From: Planococcus sp. MER TA 32b
GTDB taxonomy: Bacteria; Bacillota; Bacilli; Bacillales_A; Planococcaceae
Assembly (NCBI GenBank): GCA_023715185.1
Contig: JAMCAN010000001.1
Coordinates: forward strand, 62,001-126,000
DNA: 64,000 nt
Reading direction: 5' to 3'
The notes under the pieces were generated by a model that was not told the origin of the DNA, ran no database searches, and was given only the letters and a program-made list of their open reading frames with translations. Below are positions 53,288 to 62,359 of this stretch, in pieces; position 1 is the stretch's first letter, and each line of letters begins with the position of its first letter. The translations under genes were made by a program, and so were the position numbers.

Positions 53288-53853
53288 CGCGTGCAGTTAT
53301 AGAGCGGGCATTGCCACGCATCTTCAGCATTTTTCAAAACGGTGATCGATGTATTGTCGAGCAGGGTTTTCGTGAATTGATCCGGCAACAAGGATTGGAG
53401 CGTCAACCCGATCAAGCCGCCGTGGCTGACGACAAGGACGCGTTTGCCGGGATGATTTTTCACAATATCCTGCAGGGCTGCGGCACCGCGACCGGCGACC
53501 GCTTCACGCGTTTCCATACCTAAGTCTAGAGAGCGCCAGTCGGCACCCCATTTTGCGACGCGGTCATCTTCCGTCGTGCCTTCGATTTCGCCGCCATTCA
53601 TTTCGCGCAAGCGTGTATCAAAATGGCTGATGGGAAGACCGAGTTTAGCGCCGATAATTTCAGCGGTTTCCTTGGCGCGCTCCAGGTCGCTTGAAATGAT
53701 CAGGTCCCAATCCTCTTCGGCTGCCAGCCGTTCGGATAACGCGATTGCTTGCTCCCTGCCGGTTTTATTCAGCGGGATATTGCTGCTGCCCTGCGCAATT
53801 CCGAGCAGATTCCATTCTGTAATGCCATGTCTGACGATGCCGATTGTGGTCAT
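53257..53853 (-). CDS. Histidine phosphatase family protein (phosphoglycerate-mutase-like)
   Basis: The 198-residue protein starts MTTIGIVRHGITEWN, the RHG phosphohistidine motif, followed by GSSNIPLNKTGREQAIAL, SSDLERAKETAEII, LREMNGGEIEG and VLVVSHGGLIGL (second catalytic His). It is probably a small-molecule phosphatase rather than a mutase. ATG 53853 follows AAGGAG; the long upstream open frame is not used. Confidence 0.88.
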   Translation of the reverse strand: MTTIGIVRHGITEWNLLGIAQGSSNIPLNKTGREQAIALSERLAAEEDWDLIISSDLERAKETAEIIGAKLGLPISHFDTRLREMNGGEIEGTTEDDRVAKWGADWRSLDLGMETREAVAGRGAAALQDIVKNHPGKRVLVVSHGGLIGLTLQSLLPDQFTKTLLDNTSITVLKNAEDAWQCPLYNCTRHLEGKVFAQ

Positions 53854-53945
53854 CCCATCCAACTCCTTTGAGAATATTTCTTTTTTCAGAATAACGTAAT
53901 TGCTCCATTTGCGCACCCACCAAAATCGAACAGGGAGGAATACAT

Positions 53946-54515
53946 ATGAATGAAACACCAATAATCTACAGCCAATTGCCAACCATTGAAAGTGAGCGTT
54001 TAATATTGCGAAAGCTCGAATTGGAGGATGCAGATGACATGTTCGAATACGCATCCGAGCCGGCGGTATCGCGCTTCATGCCCTGGCAGGCGCACCAGAC
54101 AACTGACGATACGAGAGAGTTTATCGATTTTATCCGCAAAGGCTATGAAGACAATAACAAGCTGACCTGGGCCATCGAATTGAAAAGTGAAAACAAGATG
54201 ATCGGTACCATCGATTTCGTCAGCTGGCTTCAAAAAAGGCAGCGGGCGGAAGTGGGCTATACGCTGTCCCATCATTTTTGGGGGCAGGGGCTGATGCTTG
54301 AAGCGGCGGAGACGCTGATCGATTTCGGCTTTAAGGAAATGGACCTCATCAAAGTCGAAGCGCCGATCATGCTGGACAATAAACAATCCCAGCGCGTCGC
54401 TGAAAAACTGGGCATGATCCGGGAAGGAGTATTGCGCAAGCACATGATCATCAAGGGGGAATTTGTCGATCTGGCGATGTATGCGGTTCTGAAGGATGAA
54501 TTTTATTCGCGGTAG
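53946..54515 (+). CDS. GNAT N-acetyltransferase, RimJ/RimL type
   Basis: The 189-residue protein has LPTIESERLILRKLELEDADDMFEYAS in two adjoining blocks, RAEVGYTLSHHFWGQGLMLEAAETLIDFGF and APIMLDNKQSQRVAEKLGM. This is the protein-N-terminal or small-amine acetyltransferase type; acceptor unknown. AGGGAGG precedes ATG 53946. Confidence 0.87.
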   Translation: MNETPIIYSQLPTIESERLILRKLELEDADDMFEYASEPAVSRFMPWQAHQTTDDTREFIDFIRKGYEDNNKLTWAIELKSENKMIGTIDFVSWLQKRQRAEVGYTLSHHFWGQGLMLEAAETLIDFGFKEMDLIKVEAPIMLDNKQSQRVAEKLGMIREGVLRKHMIIKGEFVDLAMYAVLKDEFYSR

Positions 54516-54562
54516 GCGTGTGGTAAAATCGTAGTCAATCCTTTTGTAAGGCGGGTGCTTTT

Positions 54563-55279
54563 GTGGAAGTCTTCCTGTTCATCGCGATTATCCTGACAGC
54601 GTCCGTGCTCCAGACCAGCACCGGTTTCGGATTCTCGATTCTGGCGACACCTTTTTTGCTGCTTCTTTTTGGCGTCAGTGACGCCATCCAAATAAATCTT
54701 GTGCTGTCGCTGATTATTTCCACGGCGTTGATCACGAAAATTCGAAACGACATTGATTTCGGTATATTGAAAAGGCTGATCATCGGCAGCATCGCAGGTA
54801 TGCCGATTGGCATCGCTGTTTTTGTGATGGCCGATATGCAGAAGCTGAAACTCGGCATCAGCTTGGTCATTCTGCTGCTGACGGTTCTGCTGATTTTATC
54901 CCTCCGTATCCGGCGTACGGCGGGCCGCGATTTCCTTTTCGGCGGCTTATCGGGAAGCCTGACTACCAGCATCGGCATGCCGGGGCCGCCGCTGCTGCTG
55001 TATTTTTCGGGAACCGATACGCTGAAGGAAAAGCTCCGGGGGACCACGCTCGCGTTTTACCTGTTCATTTACTCTGTCAGCCTGGTGCTGCAAATTATTT
55101 TTACCGGCACGCATCGCACCGTCTGGGTTTCCAGTGCGATGGCCATCCCGATTGTGCTGCTCGGCCTGTATCTCGGGCAGCGGCTGTTCCACCGGATCGA
55201 CCAGCGCACTTTCCGCTATGTCACTTATGCGATTCTGCTGTTTACGGGTGTGTATTTGTTGATGGATAATTTGAGCTGA
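54563..55279 (+). CDS. TauE/SafE-family membrane permease
   Basis: An eight-span protein of 238 residues: TASVLQTSTGFGFSILATPFLLLLF and FGGLSGSLTTSIGMPGPPLLLYFSG are the paired family motifs. It is likely an anion (sulfite or organosulfonate) exporter; substrate not known. GTG 54563 follows AAGGCGGG. It has a different sequence from the member at 25349. Confidence 0.84.
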   Translation: MEVFLFIAIILTASVLQTSTGFGFSILATPFLLLLFGVSDAIQINLVLSLIISTALITKIRNDIDFGILKRLIIGSIAGMPIGIAVFVMADMQKLKLGISLVILLLTVLLILSLRIRRTAGRDFLFGGLSGSLTTSIGMPGPPLLLYFSGTDTLKEKLRGTTLAFYLFIYSVSLVLQIIFTGTHRTVWVSSAMAIPIVLLGLYLGQRLFHRIDQRTFRYVTYAILLFTGVYLLMDNLS

Positions 55280-55322
55280 CCACTATGGAATAAAAACGAG
55301 AATGTCTTTGAATAATTGCTTA

Positions 55323-55400
55323 TCGCAACTAAATCGGCTGTAACCGCAACTAAACTGAATCTAACCGCAACTAAATGACGAAATCGCGCAACTAAAAATA
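55323..55400 (+). repeat. Phased array, core CGCAACTAAA (4 units)
   Basis: Cores at 55324, 55345, 55366 and 55387, exactly 21 nt apart. It is preceded by TTGAATAATTGCT (55308-55320) and followed by TGGAAAATATTTC (55407-55419), both shared with the 46303-46467 region. Confidence 0.88.
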
Positions 55401-55464
55401 AAATATTGGAAAATATTTCGTATTATTATTCATTTTTTATAAATGGCCCTTGAAAAATTGCCAA

Positions 55465-55590
55465 CCGCACCTCAAATGAAGAAGACCGCACCTCGCAAGC
55501 CGATTTCCGCACCTCAAAAGGGGCAAGCCGCACCCCAAACGGTTTAAGCCGCACCCCAAGTCGATCAACCCGCACTCCAACACAAGAAAG
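55465..55590 (+). repeat. Phased array, core CCGCACCTC/CCGCACCCC (6 units)
   Basis: Cores at 55465, 55486, 55507, 55528, 55549 and 55570, exactly 21 nt apart; units 1-3 CCTC, 4-5 CCCC, last CTCC. It is preceded by TTGAAAAATTGCC. It directly abuts the terminator of the convergent aldo/keto reductase gene. Confidence 0.9.
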
Positions 55591-55635
55591 CCATCTTTCT
55601 CACCGGCAAGCGGTGCAAGAAAGATGGCTTTTTGC
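55585..55635. terminator. Terminator of the aldo/keto reductase gene
   Basis: AAAGCCATCTTTCT pairs with AGAAAGATGGCTTT, with a T run on the plus side and an inner ACCG..CGGT stem. Confidence 0.85.
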
Positions 55636-55644
55636 ATCATACAA

Positions 55645-56484
55645 TCAAAAATCAAAATCATCCGGGTCCGGGCCGACGCGGCGGTTTTCATTAAGCGCAG
55701 AAATGCGCTCCATGTCTTCGTCGGTCAATTCGAAATCGAATATTTGGGCGTTCTGGATGATGCGCGGTTCTTTTGAAGATTTCGGAATGGTGACGACGCC
55801 GTTTTGAAGGTCCCAGCGCAGGATGACCTGTGCCGGCGTTTTTTCGTTCTTCATCGCAATTTCTTCGAGGACAGGATGGTCGAGCAGCTTGCCTTGCATG
55901 AGCGGCGACCAGGCTTCCAGCTGGATATTGCGGGCTTTGCAGAATTTATGAAGTTCTTCCTGCGTTAAAAGCGGATGGTACTCGACTTGATTGACCATCG
56001 GCACGATATCCACGTCTTTCAATACATTCTCCAGATGGTGTATCTGGAAATTGCAGACACCGATCGCTCTGACGCGCCCGTCTTTATACAATTTTTCAAG
56101 CGCGCGCCATGCATCTTTATACTTTCCTTCCACCGGCCAATGGATCAAATACAAATCGAGGGAATCGAGTCCCAGCTTCTCCAGGCTTGCTTCGTATGCG
56201 GCAAGCGCAGAATCGTAGCCAAGATCTGAATTCCACACTTTTGATGTGACAAAGACATCGTCACGGGACAGTCCGGTTTCTTCAAGCGCTTCGCGAATTC
56301 CCCGGCCGACACCGGCTTCATTGCCATACATTGCGGCAGTATCGATGCTGCGGTAACCGTTGACGATTGCTGTCCGCACGCAATTGGCGGTTTCGTCGCC
56401 GTCTTTCAGCCCGGACACGCCGAGACCGAACCAGGGCATTTCCACGGCGTTATGCAAAGTGCTGGCGGATGCCAGATTCTTCAT
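55645..56484 (-). CDS. Aldo/keto reductase
   Basis: The 279-residue TIM-barrel NADPH oxidoreductase has the catalytic tetrad context: SIDTAAMYGNEAGVG (Asp, Tyr), FVTSKVWN (Lys), LYLIHWPVEGKY (His), plus AIGVCNF, VNQVEYHP and IPKSSKEPRI (NADP). It reduces small aldehydes or keto compounds; it resembles Bacillus YvgN/YtbE. ATG 56484 follows GGGAGGTG by 8 nt. Confidence 0.93.
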   Translation of the reverse strand: MKNLASASTLHNAVEMPWFGLGVSGLKDGDETANCVRTAIVNGYRSIDTAAMYGNEAGVGRGIREALEETGLSRDDVFVTSKVWNSDLGYDSALAAYEASLEKLGLDSLDLYLIHWPVEGKYKDAWRALEKLYKDGRVRAIGVCNFQIHHLENVLKDVDIVPMVNQVEYHPLLTQEELHKFCKARNIQLEAWSPLMQGKLLDHPVLEEIAMKNEKTPAQVILRWDLQNGVVTIPKSSKEPRIIQNAQIFDFELTDEDMERISALNENRRVGPDPDDFDF

Positions 56485-56576
56485 CGGATGAACACCTCCC
56501 AATCGTAAATAACTTGTCTTCTAATATACCCGCTGTTCCAATAAAAAAACGGGCGCAACAGCAAGCGGCAGCTGCG

Positions 56577-57806
56577 TTACGCTTTTGCAGCCTGCCGTTT
56601 CTTTTCGGTTTTGTCGATGACAGTCGTTCCGACAAGGTCGCCGGTGACATTCAGCATCGTTGCCCCCATGCCGACAAGTGCGTCAATTGCTGTCAACAGC
56701 GCGACAGCTTCCATCGGCAGTCCGAGCTGGGCGAAGACAGTGGCGATCATGACGATTCCGGCACCCGGTACACCAGCTGTTCCAACAGAAGCGAGCGTAC
56801 CGACGAGCACGACCATCAGCATATCCGCCAGGGACAGTGGGTTGCCGGTCAAATTGGCGGCAAAAGCGGCGGATACGGCGATTCGGATGGCGGCTCCGTC
56901 CATATTGATGGTAGCGCCGAGCGGCAGGCTGAAACCGTATAAGCTTTTTGATAGTCCGAGACCGCGCGCTGCTTCCAGTGTCAGCGGCAAGGTGCCGGAG
57001 CTGCTTTGCGTAACGAACGCTGTAAGGATCGGCGTCCGCGCATGGCGGAAGAAGATCCCCGGTTTTATTTTCATCAAAATCAACAGGAGTGTATAAAGGA
57101 CAATCTGCACGGCGATGGCCACATACAGCACGAGCACCATTTCACCGAGTGACAGCAATGTATCGAGTCCTTGGCTGCCGACCACTTCCGCCATGATGGC
57201 GAAAACGCCGATCGGCACATATTGCAGAATGACTTTCAGGACGACGATTGTCGCTTCATTTAAACCGTTGACGGTTTTATAAAGGTGTTCCCCGAGTTCC
57301 CCGAAATCCGCTGAGCTGCGCATATAGGCGATTGCCAAACCGAACGCGAAGGCGGTGAAGATGATGCCGAGCAGATTCATTTCAGTGAAAGCGGTGAAGA
57401 TGTTCGACGGCACGATATTCAACAGCACATTGATGATACCGGGATTTTCCGGAGTATCGAAAGTTTCACCGACGGGCAGCGACATGCCGGTGCCCGGTTG
57501 AAAAAGACTCGCGACGGTCAATCCGACCATGATGGCGAACGCCGAACTTATAACATAATAGAGGAATACCTTTCCTCCCATGCGGCCGAGGTCACCGAGA
57601 CGGCTCTGATTGACGCCGACCATCAAGGTGAACAGGATCAGCGGAATGATCAGGAACGTCAATAAATTCAGCAGCAGATCCCCGAGCGGCGCCAGCACCG
57701 CGGCGTCTTCGCCGAACAGAAGCCCGACAACCACACCCAGGATCAAAGCGACAGTAATTTTGACAATTAAAGATGTATCGACATAAGTTCTCCACAAGGC
57801 TTTCAT
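56577..57806 (-). CDS. Dicarboxylate/amino-acid:cation symporter (DAACS family)
   Basis: The 409-residue protein has about eight spans and two hairpins. Hallmarks are TQSSSGTLPLTLEAA (SSSxTLP hairpin), GFSLPLGATINMDGAAIR (NMDG cation site) and VGTLASVGTAGVPGAG. It should import glutamate, aspartate or C4-dicarboxylates with sodium or protons. GAGGCAG precedes ATG 57806. The T-box MFS gene is divergent. Confidence 0.92.
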   Translation of the reverse strand: MKALWRTYVDTSLIVKITVALILGVVVGLLFGEDAAVLAPLGDLLLNLLTFLIIPLILFTLMVGVNQSRLGDLGRMGGKVFLYYVISSAFAIMVGLTVASLFQPGTGMSLPVGETFDTPENPGIINVLLNIVPSNIFTAFTEMNLLGIIFTAFAFGLAIAYMRSSADFGELGEHLYKTVNGLNEATIVVLKVILQYVPIGVFAIMAEVVGSQGLDTLLSLGEMVLVLYVAIAVQIVLYTLLLILMKIKPGIFFRHARTPILTAFVTQSSSGTLPLTLEAARGLGLSKSLYGFSLPLGATINMDGAAIRIAVSAAFAANLTGNPLSLADMLMVVLVGTLASVGTAGVPGAGIVMIATVFAQLGLPMEAVALLTAIDALVGMGATMLNVTGDLVGTTVIDKTEKKRQAAKA

Positions 57807-57987
57807 AAGCTGCCTCCTTTAAATTATTGAAATATAATTTAATCCGTACTTAATCACTTGGAATTAACCATTACAGTAGATGAAGGGCCGGCAGCTGTCA
57901 AAGCCGTTGCTCAAAAGGAAGGTTTTATAGTCAAAAATTTACCCTATACACTATTAGTGCCCAATGTTATCCTATTGAAAACCAAAT

Positions 57988-58263
57988 GCGATGAAGAGAA
58001 GAGTAGGCAGATCCCACCCTTTCACAAGAGACCCCTGGCAGCTGGAAAAGGGGAGAGGCGGACGGCTGAAACAAATCTCTGAGCAGCGCGCCGGAACCAG
58101 TGGCTGGGGGTGGTGCGACAGGAGCTCCTGTTACCGGGCAAAAGTATAAGCAGGCGCGTCCTGCCGTACTTAATGAGACTGGCATGGCGACATGCCGGTG
58201 AACTGGAGTGGCACCGCGTACCCGAACCGCCTCCAAGACAAATTGTCTTGGAGGCGTTTTTTT
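57988..58263 (+). promoter_or_regulatory. T-box leader controlling an MFS transporter gene
   Basis: Stem I starts near GAAGAGAAGAGTAG (AGTA of the loop E motif), AAGAGACCCCTGGCAGCTGG and 3' GGCTGAAACAAATCTCT. The T-box sequence TGGAGTGGCACCGCG is at 58204-58218 and the terminator at 58228-58263. Specifier candidates around GAAACAAA are ACA (Thr), AAC (Asn) or CAA (Gln). TGGC would pair with a tRNA having discriminator G, which disfavours Thr; the choice is unresolved. Confidence 0.88.
58228..58263 (+). terminator. T-box terminator that also buries the MFS ribosome binding site
   Basis: CGCCTCCAAGACA, loop, TGTCTTGGAGGCG, then seven T running straight into ATG 58264. GGAGG (58250-58254) within the 3' arm is the only ribosome binding site. 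Confidence 0.88.
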
Positions 58264-59496
58264 ATGGCGAAACTATCTGATTGGAAAGATCCGCTGATTT
58301 TATTGGCGGCTGTCGGCATTTCGAATATCGGGGCATGGATTTACCTCATCGCCTTGAATCTCAAAGTGCTGGCGATGGCGGATAATTCGGCGTTGGCGGT
58401 AGCGGGCCTCTATATGACGGTGCCGCTCGGCGCAATTTTTACAAATGTGTGGGCGGGCAGCCTGATCGACCGGCTGAACAAGCGCAAGCTGCTGATCGGG
58501 CTCGACCTGGCACGCGCCGCACTCATTTTGCTGCTGCCGCTGTTCGATTCACTGGCCTTCATCTACGGCGCAGTTTTTGTGCTGGGCATTGCCGGCTCGA
58601 TGTTCGCGCCGACGTCGATGGCTTATGTGGCTTTACTGCTGAAACCTTCGCAGCGTCAGCGTTTTAACGCTTTTCGGAGCCTCGTCGGTTCCGGCGCTTT
58701 TCTGCTGGGCCCCGCTGTCGCCGGCACCCTGCTCGCCGTCGGAAGTGCGGATTTTGCTCTCTACACCAACGCCGCGGCTTTATTTCTGGCCGCCCTGCTG
58801 ACCGTCGTTCTGCCAAATCTCGATGGCAATAAAACTGGCAGCGCCAAAGAGCGATTGAATCTGAAACTGATTGTCAGCGATTTGGCCGCGGTGCTCGCTT
58901 TCAGCAGACAGAACCGTTATATAGCGGCAGTCTATCTGACTTTCAGTGCGGTAACGGTGCTGGCGACTGCGCTCGATTCGCTGGAAGCTTCTTTTTCGAT
59001 TCTGGTGCTCGGCTTGAGCGAACAGCAATACGGCTTTCTCGTCAGTGTCGCCGGTGCCGGAATTGCGGCCGGCTCGCTCGCCGCCGCTGGGCTCGGCAAT
59101 CGGCTGACAGTTTCTTTTCTGATGGGAGGGGGCGTGCTGGTCGTATCCATCGGCTATCTCATCTATGCTTTCTCAGGTGATTTCACAGGTGCCGCAATCG
59201 GCTTCTTTATATTGGCGTTTGCACTCGCATTCGCCAATACCGGCTTCCAAACCTTCTGTCAGGACAACATTCCCGTCGCTATGATGGGCCGAATCGGCAG
59301 CATCTACGGCATGGCTGAAGCGGTCTTTGTCATCCTGCTGACGCTCTGTTTTGCTGCTGCTGTCGAACTGCTGGCAATCCGCCCGATGATCATCGCTGGT
59401 TCTTTGCTGATGCTGGCTGTCAGCTTAAAAATGGCTTCTTATTTAGTGGGGGGAAAGCCGGAGATGAATAGAGTGCAAGCGGGAAAGGCACTTTAA
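58264..59496 (+). CDS. MFS transporter (EntS/MFS_3-like), T-box regulated
   Basis: The 410-residue protein has about twelve spans. The N-terminus ILLAAVGISNIGAWIYLIAL and the loop WAGSLIDRLNKRKLLIGLDL are typical of the EntS/MFS_3 efflux-like subfamily. Control by a T-box implies a transport substrate linked to an amino acid (import of it, or export of a related compound). ATG 58264 follows GGAGG at 9 nt inside the terminator arm; the frame extending to 58192 lies in the leader and is not used. Confidence 0.85.
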   Translation: MAKLSDWKDPLILLAAVGISNIGAWIYLIALNLKVLAMADNSALAVAGLYMTVPLGAIFTNVWAGSLIDRLNKRKLLIGLDLARAALILLLPLFDSLAFIYGAVFVLGIAGSMFAPTSMAYVALLLKPSQRQRFNAFRSLVGSGAFLLGPAVAGTLLAVGSADFALYTNAAALFLAALLTVVLPNLDGNKTGSAKERLNLKLIVSDLAAVLAFSRQNRYIAAVYLTFSAVTVLATALDSLEASFSILVLGLSEQQYGFLVSVAGAGIAAGSLAAAGLGNRLTVSFLMGGGVLVVSIGYLIYAFSGDFTGAAIGFFILAFALAFANTGFQTFCQDNIPVAMMGRIGSIYGMAEAVFVILLTLCFAAAVELLAIRPMIIAGSLLMLAVSLKMASYLVGGKPEMNRVQAGKAL

Positions 59497-59603
59497 CTTA
59501 TAAATATATTTAAATACTCACCTGACGCGGGATTCACTTTAAGGAAGCTAAAGTTGTTATAATGATAAAAAATCGGAATATTCTTCTCAAAGGGGCGATT
59601 AAA

Positions 59604-60488
59604 ATGGAAATTGGTTTGATTGGATTAGGAAAAATGGGCTTGAACCTGGCCTTGAATTTAGCGGATCATGGACATCAAGTGGTCGGATACGATAATTTCG
59701 CAACGTTTGAAGAGGATAACTTTCAACGGGTTTCTTCTATAGAAGAGATGGTAAGCAGCTTAAAAGCGCCGCGCACGATCTGGCTGATGGTGCCGGCGGG
59801 CGAAATCACGGAAACGGTAATCGGGGAACTGCTGCCTTTACTGCAAAAAGGAGATTCTTTGATCGACGGCGGCAACTCGAATTACAAGGATACTTTGCGC
59901 CGGGCAGCGATGCTGCAGGAGCACGAAATTTACTTCTTCGACTGTGGGACGAGCGGCGGCACAGAAGGCGCGCGCCACGGCATCTGTTCGATGATCGGCG
60001 GGGACGAAGAGAAATTCAAGGATATCGAACCCTTATTCAGGGACATCTCCGTTGAAAATGGCTATCTGTACACAGGCAAAGCCGGCAGCGGCCATTTCCT
60101 GAAAATGATCCATAACGGCATCGAGTATGGCATGATGCAGGCGATCGCGGAAGGCTTCGACATCCTCAACAAAAGCCAGTTCGACTATAATTACGAAGAA
60201 GTGGCGGGCGTCTGGGACAACGGTTCCATCATCAGCTCTTACCTGATGGGGCTCACACAAAACGCGTTTTCAAAAGACGCCAACCTCGACGGCATCAAAG
60301 GTGTCATGAACTCATCCGGCGAAGGCCAATGGACGGTCGAAACGGCACTCGATCTGAAAGTGCCGGCACCGGTCATTACCATGTCATTGATGATGCGCCA
60401 CCGTTCACAGGAAGAAGACACGTTCACAGGCAAGGTTGTTGCTGCACTGCGAAATGAATTTGGCGGACATGCTGTCGTGAAGAAATAA
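59604..60488 (+). CDS. gnd: 6-phosphogluconate dehydrogenase, decarboxylating (short form)
   Basis: Gnd oxidises and decarboxylates 6-phosphogluconate to ribulose-5-phosphate. The 294-residue short (YqeC/GndA-like) form shows IGLIGLGKMGLNLALNLADHG (NAD(P) motif, first part), LIDGGNSNYKDT, DCGTSGGTEGARHG and FLKMIHNGIEYGMMQAIAEG with the catalytic Lys-Asn. Short forms often prefer NAD. ATG 59604 follows AAGGGG; the frame to 59562 lacks a site. It pairs with gntK downstream. Confidence 0.93.
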   Translation: MEIGLIGLGKMGLNLALNLADHGHQVVGYDNFATFEEDNFQRVSSIEEMVSSLKAPRTIWLMVPAGEITETVIGELLPLLQKGDSLIDGGNSNYKDTLRRAAMLQEHEIYFFDCGTSGGTEGARHGICSMIGGDEEKFKDIEPLFRDISVENGYLYTGKAGSGHFLKMIHNGIEYGMMQAIAEGFDILNKSQFDYNYEEVAGVWDNGSIISSYLMGLTQNAFSKDANLDGIKGVMNSSGEGQWTVETALDLKVPAPVITMSLMMRHRSQEEDTFTGKVVAALRNEFGGHAVVKK

Positions 60489-60550
60489 AAACTGCCGGCG
60501 ACACCGGTTTTATTCGCATATAATTTGAGTACCAGAAGAGGAGGGTCCCA

Positions 60551-62095
60551 ATGGCTGAACCATCACATTATCTTGGAGTGGACATCGGGACGACTTCGAC
60601 AAAAGCCGTTCTGTTCAATAAGGCGGGGCAGGTGCTGGCGACGGAGACGATATTCTATCCCTTGCACACTCCGACGCCGCTGACGGCGGAACAGGATCCG
60701 GAAGAGATTTTCCGCGCGGTTCTCGGCACGGTTCGGGAAACAATCCGCAAAAGCGCCATCGACCCGGCAACGCTGAAATTGGTGTCGTTCAGTTCGGCGA
60801 TGCACAGCCTGATTGCGGTCGGGTCGGAGGATCAATTATTGACGGAAAGCATCACATGGGCGGATTCGCGCGCTGCCAAACACGCCACGCGAATCAAGGA
60901 AGAAATGGACGGCCATGCGATTTACCTGCGCACCGGCACGCCGATCCATGCGATGTCGCCGTTGGCCAAAATCGTCTGGCTGAAAGACGATAAGCCGGAG
61001 ATTTACGGTCAAACGGCGATGTTCGCGGACATCAAGAGTTTTGTATTCCATAAATTATTCGGCGAATATGTCGTTGACCATTCCATCGCTTCAGCGACCG
61101 GCCTGTTCAATCTCGAGAATCTCGATTGGGACAGCGGCGCGCTTGAAACCGCCGGAATCGATGCTGTCCAGTTGCCGAAACCGGTGCCGACAACGCACCT
61201 CTTGAGCGGGTTGGCGACAGAACATGCCGCATTCATGGGAATACCAAAAGACGTGCCGTTCATCATCGGCGCAAGCGACGGCGCACTCGCCAATCTTGGC
61301 ATGGGCGCCATCGATCCGGGGGTCGTCGCTGTATCGATTGGAACGAGCGGCGCCGTGCGCACCGTTTCACCGGTGCCGAAAACCGATCCGAAAGGGCGGA
61401 CGTTCTGCTACGCGCTTACTGCCGACCATTGGGTGATCGGCGGCGCGGTCAATAACGGCGGCATCATTCTCCGCTGGCTGCGCGACGAATTCGCGGCGGC
61501 TGAAGTCGAAACGGCCAAACGCCTGAGCATCGATCCATATGACGTATTGACGCGCATCGCTTCAACCGTCAATCCGGGTTCCGACGGGCTGCTGTTTCAT
61601 CCCTATCTGACCGGTGAACGCGCGCCGCTTTGGGATTCCAATGCCCGTGGTTCGTTTTTCGGTCTGAGCATCCATCACGAAAAGCAGCACATGATCCGTG
61701 CCGTGCTCGAAGGCATCGTCTATAACCTGTACACCGTGCTGCTCGCGGTCGAGGAATTGACCGGCGAACCGAAACTCATCAAAGCATCCGGCGGCTTTGC
61801 CCGTTCGGAAATGTGGCGCCAGCTGATGGCCGATGTCTTCGGCCAGCCCGTCACCGTTCCCGAAAGCTTTGAAAGCTCCTGCCTCGGCGCGGTCGTTCTC
61901 GGCATGTATGCACTCGGTGAAATCGGCGACTTCAGCATCGTCGGCGACATGATCGGCCACACGCATACCCATGAACCGGATCCGGCCTGCACCGAAATCT
62001 ACAAGGAACTGCTGCCGATTTTCATCCGGCTGTCACGTCTGTTAACAGACGAATACGCAAGCATCGCCGACTTCCAGCGCAAACACCTGGGCTGA
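60551..62095 (+). CDS. gntK: Gluconokinase (FGGY family)
   Basis: The 514-residue sugar kinase has GVDIGTTSTKAVLFN (phosphate 1), SFSSAMHSLIAVG, ITWADSRAAKHA, VSIGTSGAVRTVSP (phosphate 2), PYLTGERAPLWDSNARGSF and KASGGFARSEMW (adenosine). It makes 6-phosphogluconate for Gnd, encoded 62 nt upstream. No gluconate permease or GntR regulator is adjacent. GAGGAGGG precedes ATG 60551. Terminator downstream. Confidence 0.92.
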   Translation: MAEPSHYLGVDIGTTSTKAVLFNKAGQVLATETIFYPLHTPTPLTAEQDPEEIFRAVLGTVRETIRKSAIDPATLKLVSFSSAMHSLIAVGSEDQLLTESITWADSRAAKHATRIKEEMDGHAIYLRTGTPIHAMSPLAKIVWLKDDKPEIYGQTAMFADIKSFVFHKLFGEYVVDHSIASATGLFNLENLDWDSGALETAGIDAVQLPKPVPTTHLLSGLATEHAAFMGIPKDVPFIIGASDGALANLGMGAIDPGVVAVSIGTSGAVRTVSPVPKTDPKGRTFCYALTADHWVIGGAVNNGGIILRWLRDEFAAAEVETAKRLSIDPYDVLTRIASTVNPGSDGLLFHPYLTGERAPLWDSNARGSFFGLSIHHEKQHMIRAVLEGIVYNLYTVLLAVEELTGEPKLIKASGGFARSEMWRQLMADVFGQPVTVPESFESSCLGAVVLGMYALGEIGDFSIVGDMIGHTHTHEPDPACTEIYKELLPIFIRLSRLLTDEYASIADFQRKHLG

Positions 62096-62103
62096 CGCGA
62101 ATA

Positions 62104-62143
62104 AAATCCGGTGCCCCGATTGGATGGGGTGCCGGATTTTTTG
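62104..62143 (+). terminator. Terminator of gnd-gntK
   Basis: AATCCGGTGCCCC, loop, GGGGTGCCGGATT, then TTTT. Confidence 0.9.
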
Positions 62144-62180
62144 TTGGCAATTTATATAGTGAAAAGGTGGATTCGAATAA

Positions 62181-62275
62181 AAAAAGAGAGTGGAAGTTTT
62201 TCGCAAGGCGGAAAAGTTCCGGTGCTATGGGAAACCTTCGCGTGAGCGAAGGTTTTTTTCATATTAAGGGGGTTT
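62181..62275 (+). repeat. Tandem-hairpin element preceding a phased array
   Basis: AAAAAGAGAGTGGAAG, hairpin GGAAGTTTTTCGC..GCGGAAAAGTTCC, then hairpin ACCTTCGC..GCGAAGGT with seven T, then a G-rich tail. Its layout matches 46199 and 51655; its sequence matches 36847 on the opposite strand. Confidence 0.75.
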
Positions 62276-62359
62276 TGGTAGAAGGGGAGTAGACTTTACT
62301 GCTGGGAATATTTTCTTTAATTTATTCTGCTTGTTCAATTTCTGTTGGAATTAAAACTT

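Noticed and set aside
53257..54054. Long 264-codon version of the histidine phosphatase
   Set aside because: The extra N-terminus overlaps the divergent acetyltransferase gene, and ATG 53853 with AAGGAG gives the normal family start MTTIGIVRHG.
57858..58082. 74-codon open frame upstream of the MFS gene
   Set aside because: It runs into T-box stem I and has no initiation signal.
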